From contig NZ_WWFG01000001.1 of the NCBI RefSeq assembly GCF_026127265.1, positions 248,001 through 312,000 on the forward strand: a stretch of 64,000 bases of DNA. The letters run 5' to 3'. Source of the DNA: Nostoc sp. KVJ3 (GTDB lineage Bacteria; Cyanobacteriota; Cyanobacteriia; Cyanobacteriales; Nostocaceae). The notes below the pieces were generated by a model. That model made no database searches and had not been told where the DNA came from. It saw only the letters and a list, made by a program, of their open reading frames with translations. Below, piece by piece: positions 17,701 to 25,488 of this stretch. Numbering within the stretch: the first letter of the stretch is position 1; the number at the start of each line of letters is the position of its first letter. Both the position numbers and the translations under genes were made by a program.

Positions 17701-19093
17701 AAATTTAGCAGCCATGATTGCTAGATATCCAGACTTAGCAAATATTGTAACTGTTATGGGGAATAATGCCTGGGCTTCCATTCCCTTAATAGCAGAAGGT
17801 AAAGTAATTGGGGCTTTGGGATTAAGCTTTACTACTGGACAAATATTTAACGAAGAAGACCGAGGATTTATGTTGACACTGGGACAGCAGTGTGCCCAAG
17901 CGATCGCTCGCGCTCAACTTTACGAAGCCGAAAAGACCGCCAGGGCACAAGCTGAGACAGCTAACCGCATTAAAGATGAATTTCTCGCTGTCCTTTCCCA
18001 TGAACTCCGAACTCCCTTGAATCCGATTTTAGGGTGGGCAAAGTTACTCAGAACCCGCAACTTCGACGAAGCCACTAAAATCAAGGCTTTGGAAACAATC
18101 GAGCGCAATGCCAAGTTACAAACCCAATTAATTGGAGATTTACTTGATGTTTCGCGGATTTTACAAGGTAAGGTGAGGTTAAATCTTTATGCCGTGGATT
18201 TGAAAATAGCGATCGCAGCTGCACTAGAAACAGTGCGTTTAGCAGCAGAAGCCAAATCAATTCAAATACAAACGGTATTAAGTAATGATATCGGCAAAGT
18301 TCTCGGCGATAGCGATCGCTTGCAACAAGTGATGTGGAATCTCCTTTCCAATGCCGTTAAGTTTACACCCACAGATGGACAAGTAGAAGTGCGTCTACAG
18401 CAAGTTGGGTTAGATGCCCAAATTCAGGTGATTGATACAGGTAAAGGCATCAACCCCGAATTTTTGCCCTACGTCTTTGACTACTTCCGCCAAGCAGATG
18501 CTAAGACAACCAGAGTATTTGGTGGACTGGGATTAGGACTGGCAATTGTGCGCCATCTAGTAGAACTTCATGGTGGTACAGTTCAGGCAGAGAGTCTGGG
18601 AGAAGGACAAGGGGCTACCTTTACAGTCAGCCTACCTTTGCTCAAAAATTCTGAGTTGCGAGTTAGCAGTGGTGACGCTTCTCAAGCAGAACTCAGTAAT
18701 GACGACATATTACTTGCTGGAGTGCAAATTCTGCTTGTAGACGATCAAGCTGATGTGCGAGAATTTTTTACCTTTGCCCTAGAACAATATGGTGCAACTG
18801 TAACCGCAGTTGAATCAGCAGCCGAAGCCCTAGAAACATTAGCCCAATCAAAGCCAGATATCCTATTAAGCGACATTGGAATGCCCTTAATGGATGGCTA
18901 TATGTTGCTGCGCGAGGTGAGAAAATTACCACCAGAGCAAGGTGGGCAAATTCCAGCGATCGCACTGACAGCTTACGCTGGAGAAATTAACTACAACCAA
19001 GCAATAGCAGCAGGATTTCAAAAACACCTACCTAAACCCGTAGATGCAGAGGATTTAGCGACAGCGATCGATAAAATAATTCGTAATTCGTAA
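14795..19093 (+). CDS. Membrane-anchored hybrid histidine kinase, DUF4118-PAS-GAF-PAS-PAS-GAF-GAF-HisKA-HATPase-REC
   Basis: 1432 residues from the ATG at 14795; an earlier in-frame TTG at 14777 is less likely. The N-terminus is a KdpD-like four-helix membrane domain (about 1-105; LLRYGVVVLIVTLTLVLML), which anchors it in a membrane. PAS (125-240), GAF (250-410), two PAS (420-680) and two GAF (710-1045) domains follow. The HisKA domain contains [14 protein letters not shown] (His near 1069). HATPase ([25 protein letters not shown]) and a receiver (VDDQADVREF, SDIGMPLMDG near 1358, LPKPVD) complete it. The C-terminal kinase-receiver half is closely similar to that of the kinase at the left edge, suggesting shared ancestry. 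No cognate regulator is adjacent. The linker at about 16810-16852 carries a palindromic-repeat insertion in frame. The signal is unknown. Confidence 0.94.
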   Translation: MPHINYSQLLRYGVVVLIVTLTLVLMLMLDPWLGMSGTPFLLFFGAVVVSAWYGGLKSGLLATSLSALLSDYFFLPPTYELSFDLPNSMRIGLFVLQGFLFSILCEALKTAKRRADGNLQKLRISEERFRLALSSSDIIVFQQDRDLRYQWIHNPQGLDNTEEMLGKSDDQVFTASVAEQLRIIKQKVLETGVSTREEVYLNTCGQDRYYDLLVEPLRDVDNSIQGITCAAVNITERKQTEERLRYIAQISSLLSTSLDYEQTLEQIAKISVPQLADWCSVDILNEDGSIRRLPIAHADPSKAELAQKLQEYVTDYKGTSAITRVLQTGQSELISEISDSLLVASTQNQEHLELVRKLGMKSVMIVPLIAQGRVLGTISFVSTQSNRRYDRTDLTLATDISHRAALAVENARLYRDIHQALIHYAESLSLLDALLEAAPVAVCFLDRELRYIRINQVFADINGLTIEEHLGQKFGEVLPAMAAELEPQLQRVLDTGDPLLNVEISGETRGQPGRYGYWLGNYYPVNNPMDETVGIGIILADVTAAKQTEVALRESEERFRTIFNQATVGITVLALDGQFLQVNPAFCEITGYSVEELIELSFQDITHPDDVKVDLLYAQQVLAREINGYSLEKRYIRKDGSLVWVKVTASAVWDAEGKPMYALGIIEDISERQAALRDVSDELRLRKRVEATQQFLLESSALLAASLDYEVVLKNVAHLAVPTLADWCVVDIFTEDQLVENLTIASAYPMKTKIMEELQRLYPRSTKRRRSIFFRLKEGKSVFHAEFSDSLIAGFAEDQRHHHLLSSLEIRSLMVIPLYSRGQLFGSISFTTADSGRYYTEADLAFAEDIARRAATAIDNARLYQETQRAKQAAERSVNRTLLLQRITAALSEALTPQEVADVVVNQGIAVLEATGGSVVLLDEGDNTLKVVQAIGYPQTLVNTWATFPITSPNQIAETVRTGQPIFLENLAAMIARYPDLANIVTVMGNNAWASIPLIAEGKVIGALGLSFTTGQIFNEEDRGFMLTLGQQCAQAIARAQLYEAEKTARAQAETANRIKDEFLAVLSHELRTPLNPILGWAKLLRTRNFDEATKIKALETIERNAKLQTQLIGDLLDVSRILQGKVRLNLYAVDLKIAIAAALETVRLAAEAKSIQIQTVLSNDIGKVLGDSDRLQQVMWNLLSNAVKFTPTDGQVEVRLQQVGLDAQIQVIDTGKGINPEFLPYVFDYFRQADAKTTRVFGGLGLGLAIVRHLVELHGGTVQAESLGEGQGATFTVSLPLLKNSELRVSSGDASQAELSNDDILLAGVQILLVDDQADVREFFTFALEQYGATVTAVESAAEALETLAQSKPDILLSDIGMPLMDGYMLLREVRKLPPEQGGQIPAIALTAYAGEINYNQAIAAGFQKHLPKPVDAEDLATAIDKIIRNS
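16802..16852. repeat. Palindromic repeat read in frame within the kinase linker
   Basis: agcgaacggcaagccgcgct followed by acgcgatgtctccgacgagc and ttcgcttacgc interrupts a DISER/KRVEAT linker and adds about 14 residues (QAALRDVSDELRLR). The insertion is a multiple of three. The first ~24 bases equal the insertion in the kinase at the left edge. Confidence 0.65.
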
Positions 19094-19145
19094 TTTTTGA
19101 GGAAAATTAGTTATTACTTAAGAAGTATTGAGAACTTCAAATCTG

Positions 19146-19892
19146 ATGCAATCATTCTCGAATCGAGTTGCACTCATCACTGGCTCTACATCAGGCATTG
19201 GTGCATCCATTGCTAAACGTCTTGCTAGAGAAGGAATGTCCATTGCAATCCATTCAAAATCTTCAGTTAAAGCAGGTGCAGTACTTGTAGAAGAACTGGG
19301 AAATGCCAGTTATTTTCAAGCTGATTTAACAAACGAAAGGGAAACTAGGCAGCTGATTCATTCAGCGATCGAGCAACACGGTCGCCTTGATGTCATCGTT
19401 AATAATGCCGGGATTAGTGAAGTTATTCCACACACTGCTCTCAAACAGGCAACATCAGAAATCTGGGAAAAACTATACAAAGTAAATGTAATTGCACCGT
19501 GGATATTGATTGCTGAGGCAGAATCGGCTCTGCGTCAAAGCGCTACTGAGGGGCATCCGAGTTGCATTGTGAATATCAGTTCTCATGCAGGTGTCCGTCC
19601 TAAAGGAGCATCTATCCCTTATTCTGTAAGCAAAGCTGCACTTAATCACTTGACGCGACTGCTGGCTGTGACTCTTGCGCCAGCAATTCGGGTTAATGCG
19701 ATCGCTCCTGGGTTAGTAGAGACACCAATGACGGAGCAATGGGATGCCGCCAGAGAAATCTGGCAAAATCACGCCCCAATGCGCCGAGCCGCTAAACCCG
19801 AAGAAATTGCTGATATTGTAGCAATGCTGGTCGCTTCCGACTATATAACTGGAGAAGTTATTGTGGCTGATGGCGGACTAAATTTAACCTAA
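19146..19892 (+). CDS. SDR-family NAD(P)-dependent oxidoreductase
   Basis: 248 residues from the ATG at 19146; a TTG 18 bases upstream is in frame but less plausible. It is a classical short-chain dehydrogenase: cofactor motif TGSTSGIGASIAKRL (near residue 12), NNAGIS, the catalytic Ser in VNISSHAG, YSVSKAALNHL with the Tyr-x-x-x-Lys pair, and the C-terminal block RVNAIAPGLVETPM. The closest general type is the FabG/3-oxoacyl reductase-like group. The substrate cannot be read from sequence. It lies 52 bases after the hybrid kinase on the same strand and could be co-transcribed, but no functional link is evident. Confidence 0.85.
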   Translation: MQSFSNRVALITGSTSGIGASIAKRLAREGMSIAIHSKSSVKAGAVLVEELGNASYFQADLTNERETRQLIHSAIEQHGRLDVIVNNAGISEVIPHTALKQATSEIWEKLYKVNVIAPWILIAEAESALRQSATEGHPSCIVNISSHAGVRPKGASIPYSVSKAALNHLTRLLAVTLAPAIRVNAIAPGLVETPMTEQWDAAREIWQNHAPMRRAAKPEEIADIVAMLVASDYITGEVIVADGGLNLT

Positions 19893-20000
19893 ATAGTAGC
19901 GGTGATTAAACCTCTGTTGATTGGTGCAGAGTATTACCAATAAGCGACTTCCAAATCAAAAAATATTCCAAAACTGAGCAAAAATCCTCTCTATTTCTTT

Positions 20001-20092
20001 TCTCTATGTGTTCTCTGCGTCTCTGTGGTTAGTGTATAGCGAGTCTACCCTGCGGAGCAAGCTAGCAAGAGCGTCTCGTAGAGAGCGCCATT
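20001..20092. repeat. Dispersed 'ctctgcgtctctgtgg' repeat and palindromic repeat
   Basis: tctctatgtgttctctgcgt followed by ctctgtggtt (20001-20030) is the inverted form of the cgcagag repeat. At 20038-20092, agcgagtctaccctgcggag and the following modules form a HIP/REP-like palindromic repeat. An ORF crossing it is an artefact of the repeat. Confidence 0.65.
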
Positions 20093-20097
20093 ACGAA

Positions 20098-20706
20098 TTA
20101 TCCAATAGGGCGATTACCAGGATTAACTGCATGAATATATTCACTACCCGATCGCGGTCTTCCTCGTTTATAGTAAGCTTCTTCTGGTTTACCCCATCCT
20201 AACTGCAAAATCATTTCCAAAAAGCTAGAATTTTCCCACTTACACAAACTTGCCCATTCTGTTCTTTGAACAATTCTTTCCACATCAGACGTGAGAATTT
20301 GTTGGTATTGTTTACTATTATTGAAACTCAAGTATAAATCCATCTCCACAGAGACTTCATGCCAAAACTCTACAATAGAACTTTTAGCAGCTTTTAATAT
20401 CTCTAAGTCACTAGCAAGGGCTATTAAATCAATATTCACTTCGGGATAGTTCAGTTTTTTACCTTTAACTGTCACCTCCCGCCAGATAATACCTGAAACT
20501 TGATTCTGTTTTTGATACTCGTGAATTGCAGCTTTAAAATCTTGATAAGCTGTGAATTGTTGCAATCCATCAGTTCTAATAAACTGGTCAATTACGGGAT
20601 TGCCAGAGGCTGTTATTTCTAACTTTAGGCGTTTTCCGTTGAGGCAAGCTTGGCGTTCGGCTGCCAAAACTTGAATTAACTCTTGGGTGGTGTAAACCTT
20701 TGACAT
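20098..20706 (-). CDS. Conserved hypothetical protein (cyanobacterial)
   Basis: 202 residues, starting MSKVYTTQELIQVLAAERQA. I recognise no catalytic domain. It is a soluble, mixed alpha/beta-looking protein with no signal peptide or membrane segment. It has a conserved-looking tryptophan-rich middle (VSGIIWREVTVKG) and a basic, Gly/Pro-rich C-terminus (YYKRGRPRSGSEYIHAVN). Its length and codon pattern look native. The stop lies against the palindromic repeat at 20038-20092, and the upstream side contains a MITE, so it is a single-gene unit. The gene call is good; no function is claimed. Confidence 0.75.
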   Translation of the reverse strand: MSKVYTTQELIQVLAAERQACLNGKRLKLEITASGNPVIDQFIRTDGLQQFTAYQDFKAAIHEYQKQNQVSGIIWREVTVKGKKLNYPEVNIDLIALASDLEILKAAKSSIVEFWHEVSVEMDLYLSFNNSKQYQQILTSDVERIVQRTEWASLCKWENSSFLEMILQLGWGKPEEAYYKRGRPRSGSEYIHAVNPGNRPIG

Positions 20707-20754
20707 CAGAATACACTCAATACGGGACTAGAGATTAATTTTCTAAATGGTTTT

Positions 20755-20843
20755 GGACTTACGCAAAAGAACACGCTGTAGAGGCAATTCATGAATTGCC
20801 CCTACCATAGAATCAAGGTTTTAGATATTATTTGCGTAAGTCC
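20755..20843. mobile_element. MITE, family 'ggacttacgca'
   Basis: The terminal inverted repeats ggacttacgcaaa and tttgcgtaagtcc are perfect over 13 bases. The interior contains ggcaattcatgaattgcc, itself a palindrome. An intact relative lies at 53140-53220 and a decayed one (opposite orientation) near 32560-32605. Confidence 0.8.
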
Positions 20844-20915
20844 TATGGTTAACACAGATATTTCAATATTATGCTTTGGCATCGGCAGAAATGTAGTAAC
20901 AGATAGCACGAAAAA

Positions 20916-21297
20916 TTAGAGGTTGTTTGAAAAGTCGTTGGCTGTGATTTTAATTGCGTTTTTACCCCCCTTGTAAAGGCTACGGTGTACACACAAGTCT
21001 TTTAGAGTTGCCCCACAGCTTTAGATCCCCCCTAACCCACGCCAGTCGCTCCACTTGGGGAGACCCCAAGACCGCGCTGGCTCCCCTTAAAAAGGGGGGA
21101 CTAGAATCAAAGTCCCCCTTTATAAGGTCGATTTAGGGGGATCTTCAACGATTTTGGTTTTGTACAGATGTGTACACCGTAGCTTGTAAAGGGGGGAAAC
21201 AAGAAAAATCCGGTTCCCTCCCCAATATATCGGGGAGGGTTAGGGAGGGGTAAAAAATATTTGATACATCAATCACGACTTTTCAAACATTCTCTTA
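20916..21297. mobile_element. Outer MITE, family 'ttagaggttgtttgaaaagtc', carrying a nested element
   Basis: The left end ttagaggttgtttgaaaagt and right end acttttcaaacattctctta are inverted copies. Without the nested element (20979-21183 plus one target copy) it would be about 170 bp. A relative with different interior sequence lies at 40385-40601, right beside the metal permease gene. Confidence 0.75.
20979..21183. mobile_element. Nested MITE with 8-bp target duplication ttgtaaag
   Basis: The ends gctacggtgtacacac and gtgtacaccgtagc are inverted. ttgtaaag is present immediately on both sides (20971-20978 and 21184-21191). The interior has the gatccccc...ccccttaaaaaggggg hairpin modules seen also at 38454-38599 and 40385-40601. 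This is a clear, probably recent insertion into the outer MITE. Confidence 0.85.
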
Positions 21298-21328
21298 GGG
21301 CAGACCAAAATTTGGTCTGCCCCAGAAG

Positions 21329-21919
21329 TTATCTAGCTAACTCACTACTGAACTCATTAAAGGCTCGTCGCTTTAACTGTGCAGTTTCGGTACGCGGTAA
21401 TAAATCAAAGATTTTGCGAAATTGATCGTCTATTTCTTCAAAAGGTACTTGACCTTTTTTATTTAAAACTACCTCACCCGCTTTATTAAACACCACGACT
21501 TGAGGAACAGCCCCAGAATAGTAATATCCTGGTTCTGTAGGGTCATAAGTCTTTTTAGACGGGATAGTATCTACATTAATCGGCATAATCTCTGCCACCT
21601 GACCGTAGAATTCCTGTACCCGCGAGATAGAAATGGCATATCTTTTAGAATCGCTGCTGTCATCTAAATAAAAAGCCAAAAATACGGGTTTATGTTCTGC
21701 TAAAGTCTGTGCGAGTGTCTGTCTGGGAGGAACCAATGAACCATTGCCAGCATAAACTACAAAGATGTTGCCATCATATAAATCATTATCGAGTCCAGCA
21801 TAAGCAGGTTGTGTACTTATAATGAAAAGACTTGCAAGCAACAACAGGCATTTGGACAACCACCTTTGCCAGCCAGTAATTTGTTTATGTAAAAAAAGAA
21901 ATTTTGTGCTATTCATCAA
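21329..21919 (-). CDS. Thylakoid membrane photosystem I accumulation factor-like protein
   Basis: 196 residues with an N-terminal signal/anchor (WLSKCLLLLASLFIISTQ) ending at QPAYAG, then a thioredoxin-like domain without a CxxC pair: YDGNIFVVYAGNGSLVPPR, FLAFYLDDSSDSKRY, INVDTIPSKK, DPTEPGYYYSGAVPQVVVF, GQVPFEEIDDQFRKIFDLL. These blocks match a conserved cyanobacterial family annotated as a thylakoid PSI accumulation factor, thought to help photosystem I build-up. The family name is from memory and not checked. The signal peptide and lumenal/periplasmic placement are visible. It stands alone, with a MITE downstream and a repeat array upstream. Confidence 0.7.
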   Translation of the reverse strand: MMNSTKFLFLHKQITGWQRWLSKCLLLLASLFIISTQPAYAGLDNDLYDGNIFVVYAGNGSLVPPRQTLAQTLAEHKPVFLAFYLDDSSDSKRYAISISRVQEFYGQVAEIMPINVDTIPSKKTYDPTEPGYYYSGAVPQVVVFNKAGEVVLNKKGQVPFEEIDDQFRKIFDLLPRTETAQLKRRAFNEFSSELAR

Positions 21920-22059
21920 AAGGAACCTTGCAAGCTACTACTTGTCGCGAGTTTGTGCTGAATTCGGCAAACTGGGCTGGATATGTAATTACGCCCACGC
22001 ACTATTTTTTAAGATAACGCCTACTGAGATTATCTCTTGTAAGTGGATGATAGAGTTGA

Positions 22060-22311
22060 ACGGAGTTCCGAGGTGGATGAACGGAGTTCTGAGGTGGATG
22101 AACGGAGTTCTGAGGTGGATGAACGGAGTTCTGATGTGGATGAACGGAGTTCTGATGTGGATGAACGGAGTTCCGAGGTGGATAAACGGAGTTCTGATGT
22201 GGATGAACGGAGTTCTGATGTGGATGAACGGAGTTCTGATGTGGATGAACGGAGTTCCGAGGTGGATAAACGGAGTTCCGAGATGGATGAACGGAGTTCC
22301 GAGATGGATAA
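22060..22311. repeat. 21-bp tandem repeat, 12 units (acggagttcygaggtggatga)
   Basis: Twelve consecutive 21-base units of the form acggagttcYgaKgtggatg plus a. Variation is limited to c/t at one site, g/t or a at two others, and g/a near the end. Because the unit is seven codons, several frames stay open: + strand DERSSEV and MNGVLRW heptads, - strand FIHLGTP heptads. No spacers separate the units, so this is not CRISPR. Confidence 0.95.
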
Positions 22312-22324
22312 ATGATGATTCTAA

Positions 22325-22421
22325 CCCTCCCCTGCTTCCCCTGCTTCCCCTGCCTCCCCTGCTTCCCCTGCCCCCCTGCCCCCTGCCCCTGCCCCCTGCT
22401 TCCCCTCCCCCTCCCCCCTGC
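22325..22421. repeat. C-rich tandem tract (cctgcttcc / ccctgcccc units)
   Basis: Runs of cccctgcttcccctgcctcc and variants on the + strand, directly after the 21-bp array. Same family as the tracts at 4543-4615 and 12726-12861. Confidence 0.9.
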
Positions 22422-22530
22422 CTCAAAATTAAGAGGCTGGCTTTTTCAGTCAGGATTCGCTAAACTCACGCATATTAAATTTGCAATTAAATACTTTCAA
22501 TTAGCAACGCCAGAAGACTAGGGTACAGAT

Positions 22531-23868
22531 GTGGGAAACAAAATTCAATTCATAGATAGGCTGCGATTGGGTTTCGCGGTGTCAGTGGCAAAAAGTGTAA
22601 CGTTTATAGTGCGATCGCTCCGTCTGGGTGCTGCTAGTGTATTACCAGGCTCAATTGCTCGTCGCATTGAACCCCGAATTTTAGAATTATTGAGTCAGCA
22701 AGTTAAAAATGGAGTGATTTTAATTGCTGGTACAAACGGCAAAACCACTACAGCGCTGCTTTTATGTACAATCCTAGAACGCAAGGGCTATCGCGTTACT
22801 CATAATTCTACAGGTGCAAATCTGGAAAATGGCTTGATGACGGCGCTGTTAGAAAGCACCAACTTACTAGGCACGCTAAATACTGATTACGCCATTTTGG
22901 AAGTTGACGAAAATATTGTCCCAAGAGTATTAAAGCCACTCCAGCCGCGAATTATTCTCTGTTTAAACTTGTTCCGCGACCAACTCGATAGGTATGGCGA
23001 AGTAGATACAATTAGTAAACGCTGGACAAAAGTTATTTCTACCCTACCAGCAGAAACCGTAGTAATTCCCAATGCTGATGACCCAACTTTATCTAACCTT
23101 GGACAGCAGTTACCCCAACGGGTGTTATTCTTTGGCTTAAACGAACCAGAACATTATCTAGAAGCTATTCCTCACGCTGTCGATTCTATCTATTGTCCAA
23201 AATGTGGACATTCTCTAGATTATAAGGGTGTTTATTTGTCTCATTTGGGAGATTTTACTTGTCCCAAATGTGGTTTTACTAAAAGTAAACCGACTCTCGA
23301 AAGTAGTGATTGGTCGCAAATTCTGGTTGGTTTGTACAACAAATATAATACTTTAGCGGCTGCAACTGCGGCTATTGAGTTAGGTGTTGATGAAGCAACA
23401 ATTAGAGATACTATTAACAATTTTCAAGCTGCCTTTGGTCGTGCTGAAGATTTAGTCATTAACGGTAAACGAGTGCGGATATTATTATCAAAAAATCCTG
23501 TAGGAACCAATGAAACCATTCGCGTAGTTACTCAAAGCACAGATAAAACCACACTGCTAGTATTGAACGATCGCACGCCCGATGGCACTGATGTATCCTG
23601 GATTTGGGACGTAGATACCGAGAAATTAGTCGAACGCGGCGGGACTTTAGTAGTGAGTGGCGATCGCGTCTACGATATGGCACTACGTCTACGTTACAGC
23701 CAAAAGTCCCCTGAGAGTAACATAAATTTAATTGTGGAAGAAGATTTGCGACAAGCGATCGCTACTGCACTAGAGCATACACCAGAGAATGAAACTCTGC
23801 ACATTCTACCCACCTACTCAGCCATGCTAGAAGTTCGAGAAGTCCTGACTGGGCGGAAAATTCTTTAA
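22531..23868 (+). CDS. murT: Lipid II isoglutaminyl synthase subunit MurT
   Basis: 445 residues from a GTG start. It has a Mur-ligase central domain with P-loop IAGTNGKTTTALLL (near 67-80) and ILEVDEN, a four-Cys zinc ribbon inserted in it (CPKCGHSL ... CPKCGFTK, near 222-250), and a C-terminal DUF1727 domain (GRAEDLVINGKRVRILLSKN, VLNDRTPDGTDVSWIWDVD). MurT activates the D-Glu carboxylate of the stem peptide using ATP, and GatD supplies ammonia, giving D-isoglutamine in lipid II. gatD follows after six bases, as in Gram-positives and cyanobacteria. The length and all motifs are normal. Confidence 0.95.
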   Translation: MGNKIQFIDRLRLGFAVSVAKSVTFIVRSLRLGAASVLPGSIARRIEPRILELLSQQVKNGVILIAGTNGKTTTALLLCTILERKGYRVTHNSTGANLENGLMTALLESTNLLGTLNTDYAILEVDENIVPRVLKPLQPRIILCLNLFRDQLDRYGEVDTISKRWTKVISTLPAETVVIPNADDPTLSNLGQQLPQRVLFFGLNEPEHYLEAIPHAVDSIYCPKCGHSLDYKGVYLSHLGDFTCPKCGFTKSKPTLESSDWSQILVGLYNKYNTLAAATAAIELGVDEATIRDTINNFQAAFGRAEDLVINGKRVRILLSKNPVGTNETIRVVTQSTDKTTLLVLNDRTPDGTDVSWIWDVDTEKLVERGGTLVVSGDRVYDMALRLRYSQKSPESNINLIVEEDLRQAIATALEHTPENETLHILPTYSAMLEVREVLTGRKIL

Positions 23869-23874
23869 AAATTT

Positions 23875-24693
23875 ATGAGTTTTGAACAATTGGAATTAAC
23901 AATAGGTTGGCTTTATCCGACGCTGATGAGTACCTATGGCGATCGCGGTAATGTAATTACTATAGAACGTCGCGCTCAGTGGCGGGGATACGACGTTAAA
24001 ATCTTACCCCTAGATCAAAATAGTACAGCCGCAGATATTAAAACTGTAGATGTAATCGTTGGTGGTGGCGCACAAGACCGTCAGCAAGAAATTGTCATGC
24101 GTGATTTGCAAGGTGCAAAAGCTGATGCAATGCGCGAAAAAATCGCAAATGGAACACCAGGTGTCTTTACCTGTGGTTCACCCCAATTACTGGGACACTA
24201 TTATGAACCAGGCTTGGGACAACGGATTGATGGTTTAGGAATACTCGATTTAGTTTCCGTGCATCCTGGTGAAAATACTAAGCGCTGTATTGGTAACTTG
24301 GTAATTGAAGTCACAGCTTCCCGTCTAGCGCAAGATTTAAAAGAGATGACGGGTAGCACACCATATTTGGTAGGCTTTGAAAATCACGGCGGACGCACCA
24401 AGTTGGGGAAAGTGGAAGCTTTGGGGCGCGTGGTGTACGGTTTGGGAAATAATGGAGAGGATGGGACTGAGGGAGCATTTTATCAAAATGCGATCGCTAC
24501 TTATTCCCACGGCCCTTTGTTACCCAAAAATCCTTTTGTTGCAGATTGGTTAATTCAAACATCGCTGCGGCTAAAGTATCAGCAGGAAATTACATTGCAA
24601 CCTTTAGATGATAATCTTGCTGTCCAAGCGCGGGAAGCGATGTTTAAGCGGTTGAAAGTAAGTTTACCAAGTGTTGCTGCGGCGAAAGTTTAA
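23875..24693 (+). CDS. gatD: Lipid II isoglutaminyl synthase subunit GatD (type 1 glutamine amidotransferase)
   Basis: 272 residues. Class I amidotransferase of the CobQ-like group: LYPTLMSTYGDRGNVITIER at the N-terminus, VIVGGGAQDRQQ, the nucleophile Cys in GVFTCGSPQLLG (near 100), GFENHGGRT, and the catalytic His in TYSHGPLLPKNP (near 215). It hydrolyses glutamine and passes ammonia to MurT for amidation of the peptidoglycan precursor. The start is six bases after murT, so this is a two-gene operon. A possible stem-loop follows the stop. Confidence 0.95.
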   Translation: MSFEQLELTIGWLYPTLMSTYGDRGNVITIERRAQWRGYDVKILPLDQNSTAADIKTVDVIVGGGAQDRQQEIVMRDLQGAKADAMREKIANGTPGVFTCGSPQLLGHYYEPGLGQRIDGLGILDLVSVHPGENTKRCIGNLVIEVTASRLAQDLKEMTGSTPYLVGFENHGGRTKLGKVEALGRVVYGLGNNGEDGTEGAFYQNAIATYSHGPLLPKNPFVADWLIQTSLRLKYQQEITLQPLDDNLAVQAREAMFKRLKVSLPSVAAAKV

Positions 24694-24710
24694 CCTCAGT
24701 TCCCTAATTA

Positions 24711-24738
24711 AGCCTCTCCCAGTGTCAGAGAGAGGTTT
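24711..24738 (+). terminator. Possible terminator hairpin after gatD
   Basis: aagcctctcc...gagaggttt can pair (six perfect base pairs cctctc/gagagg plus flanking A-T pairs) 20 bases after the stop. There is no clear T-run, so the call is weak. Confidence 0.35.
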
Positions 24739-24864
24739 AAAGAGGAGTAACATTTGACATAAAGCAAAAGGGCAAATTATGACAGATAAAGACTTATGAT
24801 ACAAGCCCATAAATAAATTTAGGGAGATTATTAATTTTTAATTTTTAATTCGGAGCGAAGCGAC

Positions 24865-25488
24865 GTGACTCAAGCCTTAACCAAACAAGTAACATTTGAT
24901 GAATTTATCGCCTGGTATCCCGAATCTTCAGACAGGAATTATGAACTACATGATGGGGTAATTGTTGAAATGCCTAAGCCAAAAGGTAAGCATTCAGAAA
25001 TAGCTGGGTTTATCAATGGTTCTTTATTTATTGAAATTACCCGTTTGTCCATCCCTTGGTTTATCCCTAAAGAATGCGTCATCAAGTCAGTTAACACTGA
25101 TTCAGGTTATGAACCAGATGTCATCGTTCTGGATAGACAAGCTGTTAGGGATGAACCACGCTGGAAAAAAGAATCTATCATTACGCTGGGTAGTTCCGTC
25201 AAGTTGGTTGTAGAAGTTGTTTCAACCAATTGGAGTGATGATTATGCTTTGAAGCTAGAAGATTATGAGTCTTTGGGCATTCCCGAATATTGGATTGTAG
25301 ACTATCTAGGTTTAGGTGGTAGGCGGTTTATTGGCAATCCCAAACAACCAACTATCTCGATTTATCAATTAATTGAAGGTGAGTATCAAGTTAGGCAATT
25401 TAGGGGAAGCGATCGCATTCAGTCGCTAGCGTTCCCAGAGTTGAATTTAACTGCTGAACAGATTTTTCGGGCTGGAGAAGTCGCGTAA
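24865..25488 (+). CDS. Uma2 family (DUF820) restriction-endonuclease-like protein
   Basis: 207 residues from a GTG; GGAG ten bases upstream fits as ribosome binding site. It shows the Uma2 pattern: NYELHDGVIVEMPKPKGKHS, the Asp in GYEPDVIVLD, the Glu-x-Val pair in KLVVEVVSTNW, and the basic helix SDDYALKLEDYESLGIPEYW. These proteins have the PD-(D/E)XK fold, are hugely amplified in cyanobacteria, and have no established biological role. The upstream bases are short AT octamers (attaattttt) and a gcgaagcgac repeat. A second, divergent Uma2 gene lies at the right end of the window. Confidence 0.9.
   Translation: MTQALTKQVTFDEFIAWYPESSDRNYELHDGVIVEMPKPKGKHSEIAGFINGSLFIEITRLSIPWFIPKECVIKSVNTDSGYEPDVIVLDRQAVRDEPRWKKESIITLGSSVKLVVEVVSTNWSDDYALKLEDYESLGIPEYWIVDYLGLGGRRFIGNPKQPTISIYQLIEGEYQVRQFRGSDRIQSLAFPELNLTAEQIFRAGEVA

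Larger units (their letters stand above)
21920..22530. other. Long intergenic region with tandem arrays before murT
   Basis: 611 bases between divergent genes. It contains a short unique stretch (21920-22059, the likely promoter of the PSI factor gene), a 21-bp tandem array, a C-rich tract (22325-22421) and about 100 bases of unique sequence before the murT start. All long ORFs through it follow the repeat periodicity and are not accepted as genes. Confidence 0.7.

Noticed and set aside
20008..20202. 64-residue ORF
   Set aside because: It is a repeat-derived frame overlapping the end of the hypothetical gene on the other strand.
20954..21136. 60-residue ORF in the nested MITE
   Set aside because: It crosses the element boundary and the gatccccc hairpin modules; no protein-like features.
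22060..22311. CRISPR-like array
   Set aside because: Units are contiguous with no unique spacers and no cas genes nearby.
22043..22315. 90-residue ORF of DERSSEV heptads
   Set aside because: It could look like an acidic repeat protein, but it starts at a GTG in repeat-like DNA with no ribosome binding site. Reported as a repeat instead.
21989..22426. 145-residue minus-strand ORF of FIHLGTP heptads
   Set aside because: It is a by-product of the 21-bp array and C-rich tract, which keep several frames open; no ribosome binding site or homology seen.
21822..22463. 213-residue plus-strand ORF of MNGVLRW heptads
   Set aside because: It overlaps the PSI accumulation factor gene in antisense and is otherwise made of the array and C-rich tract.
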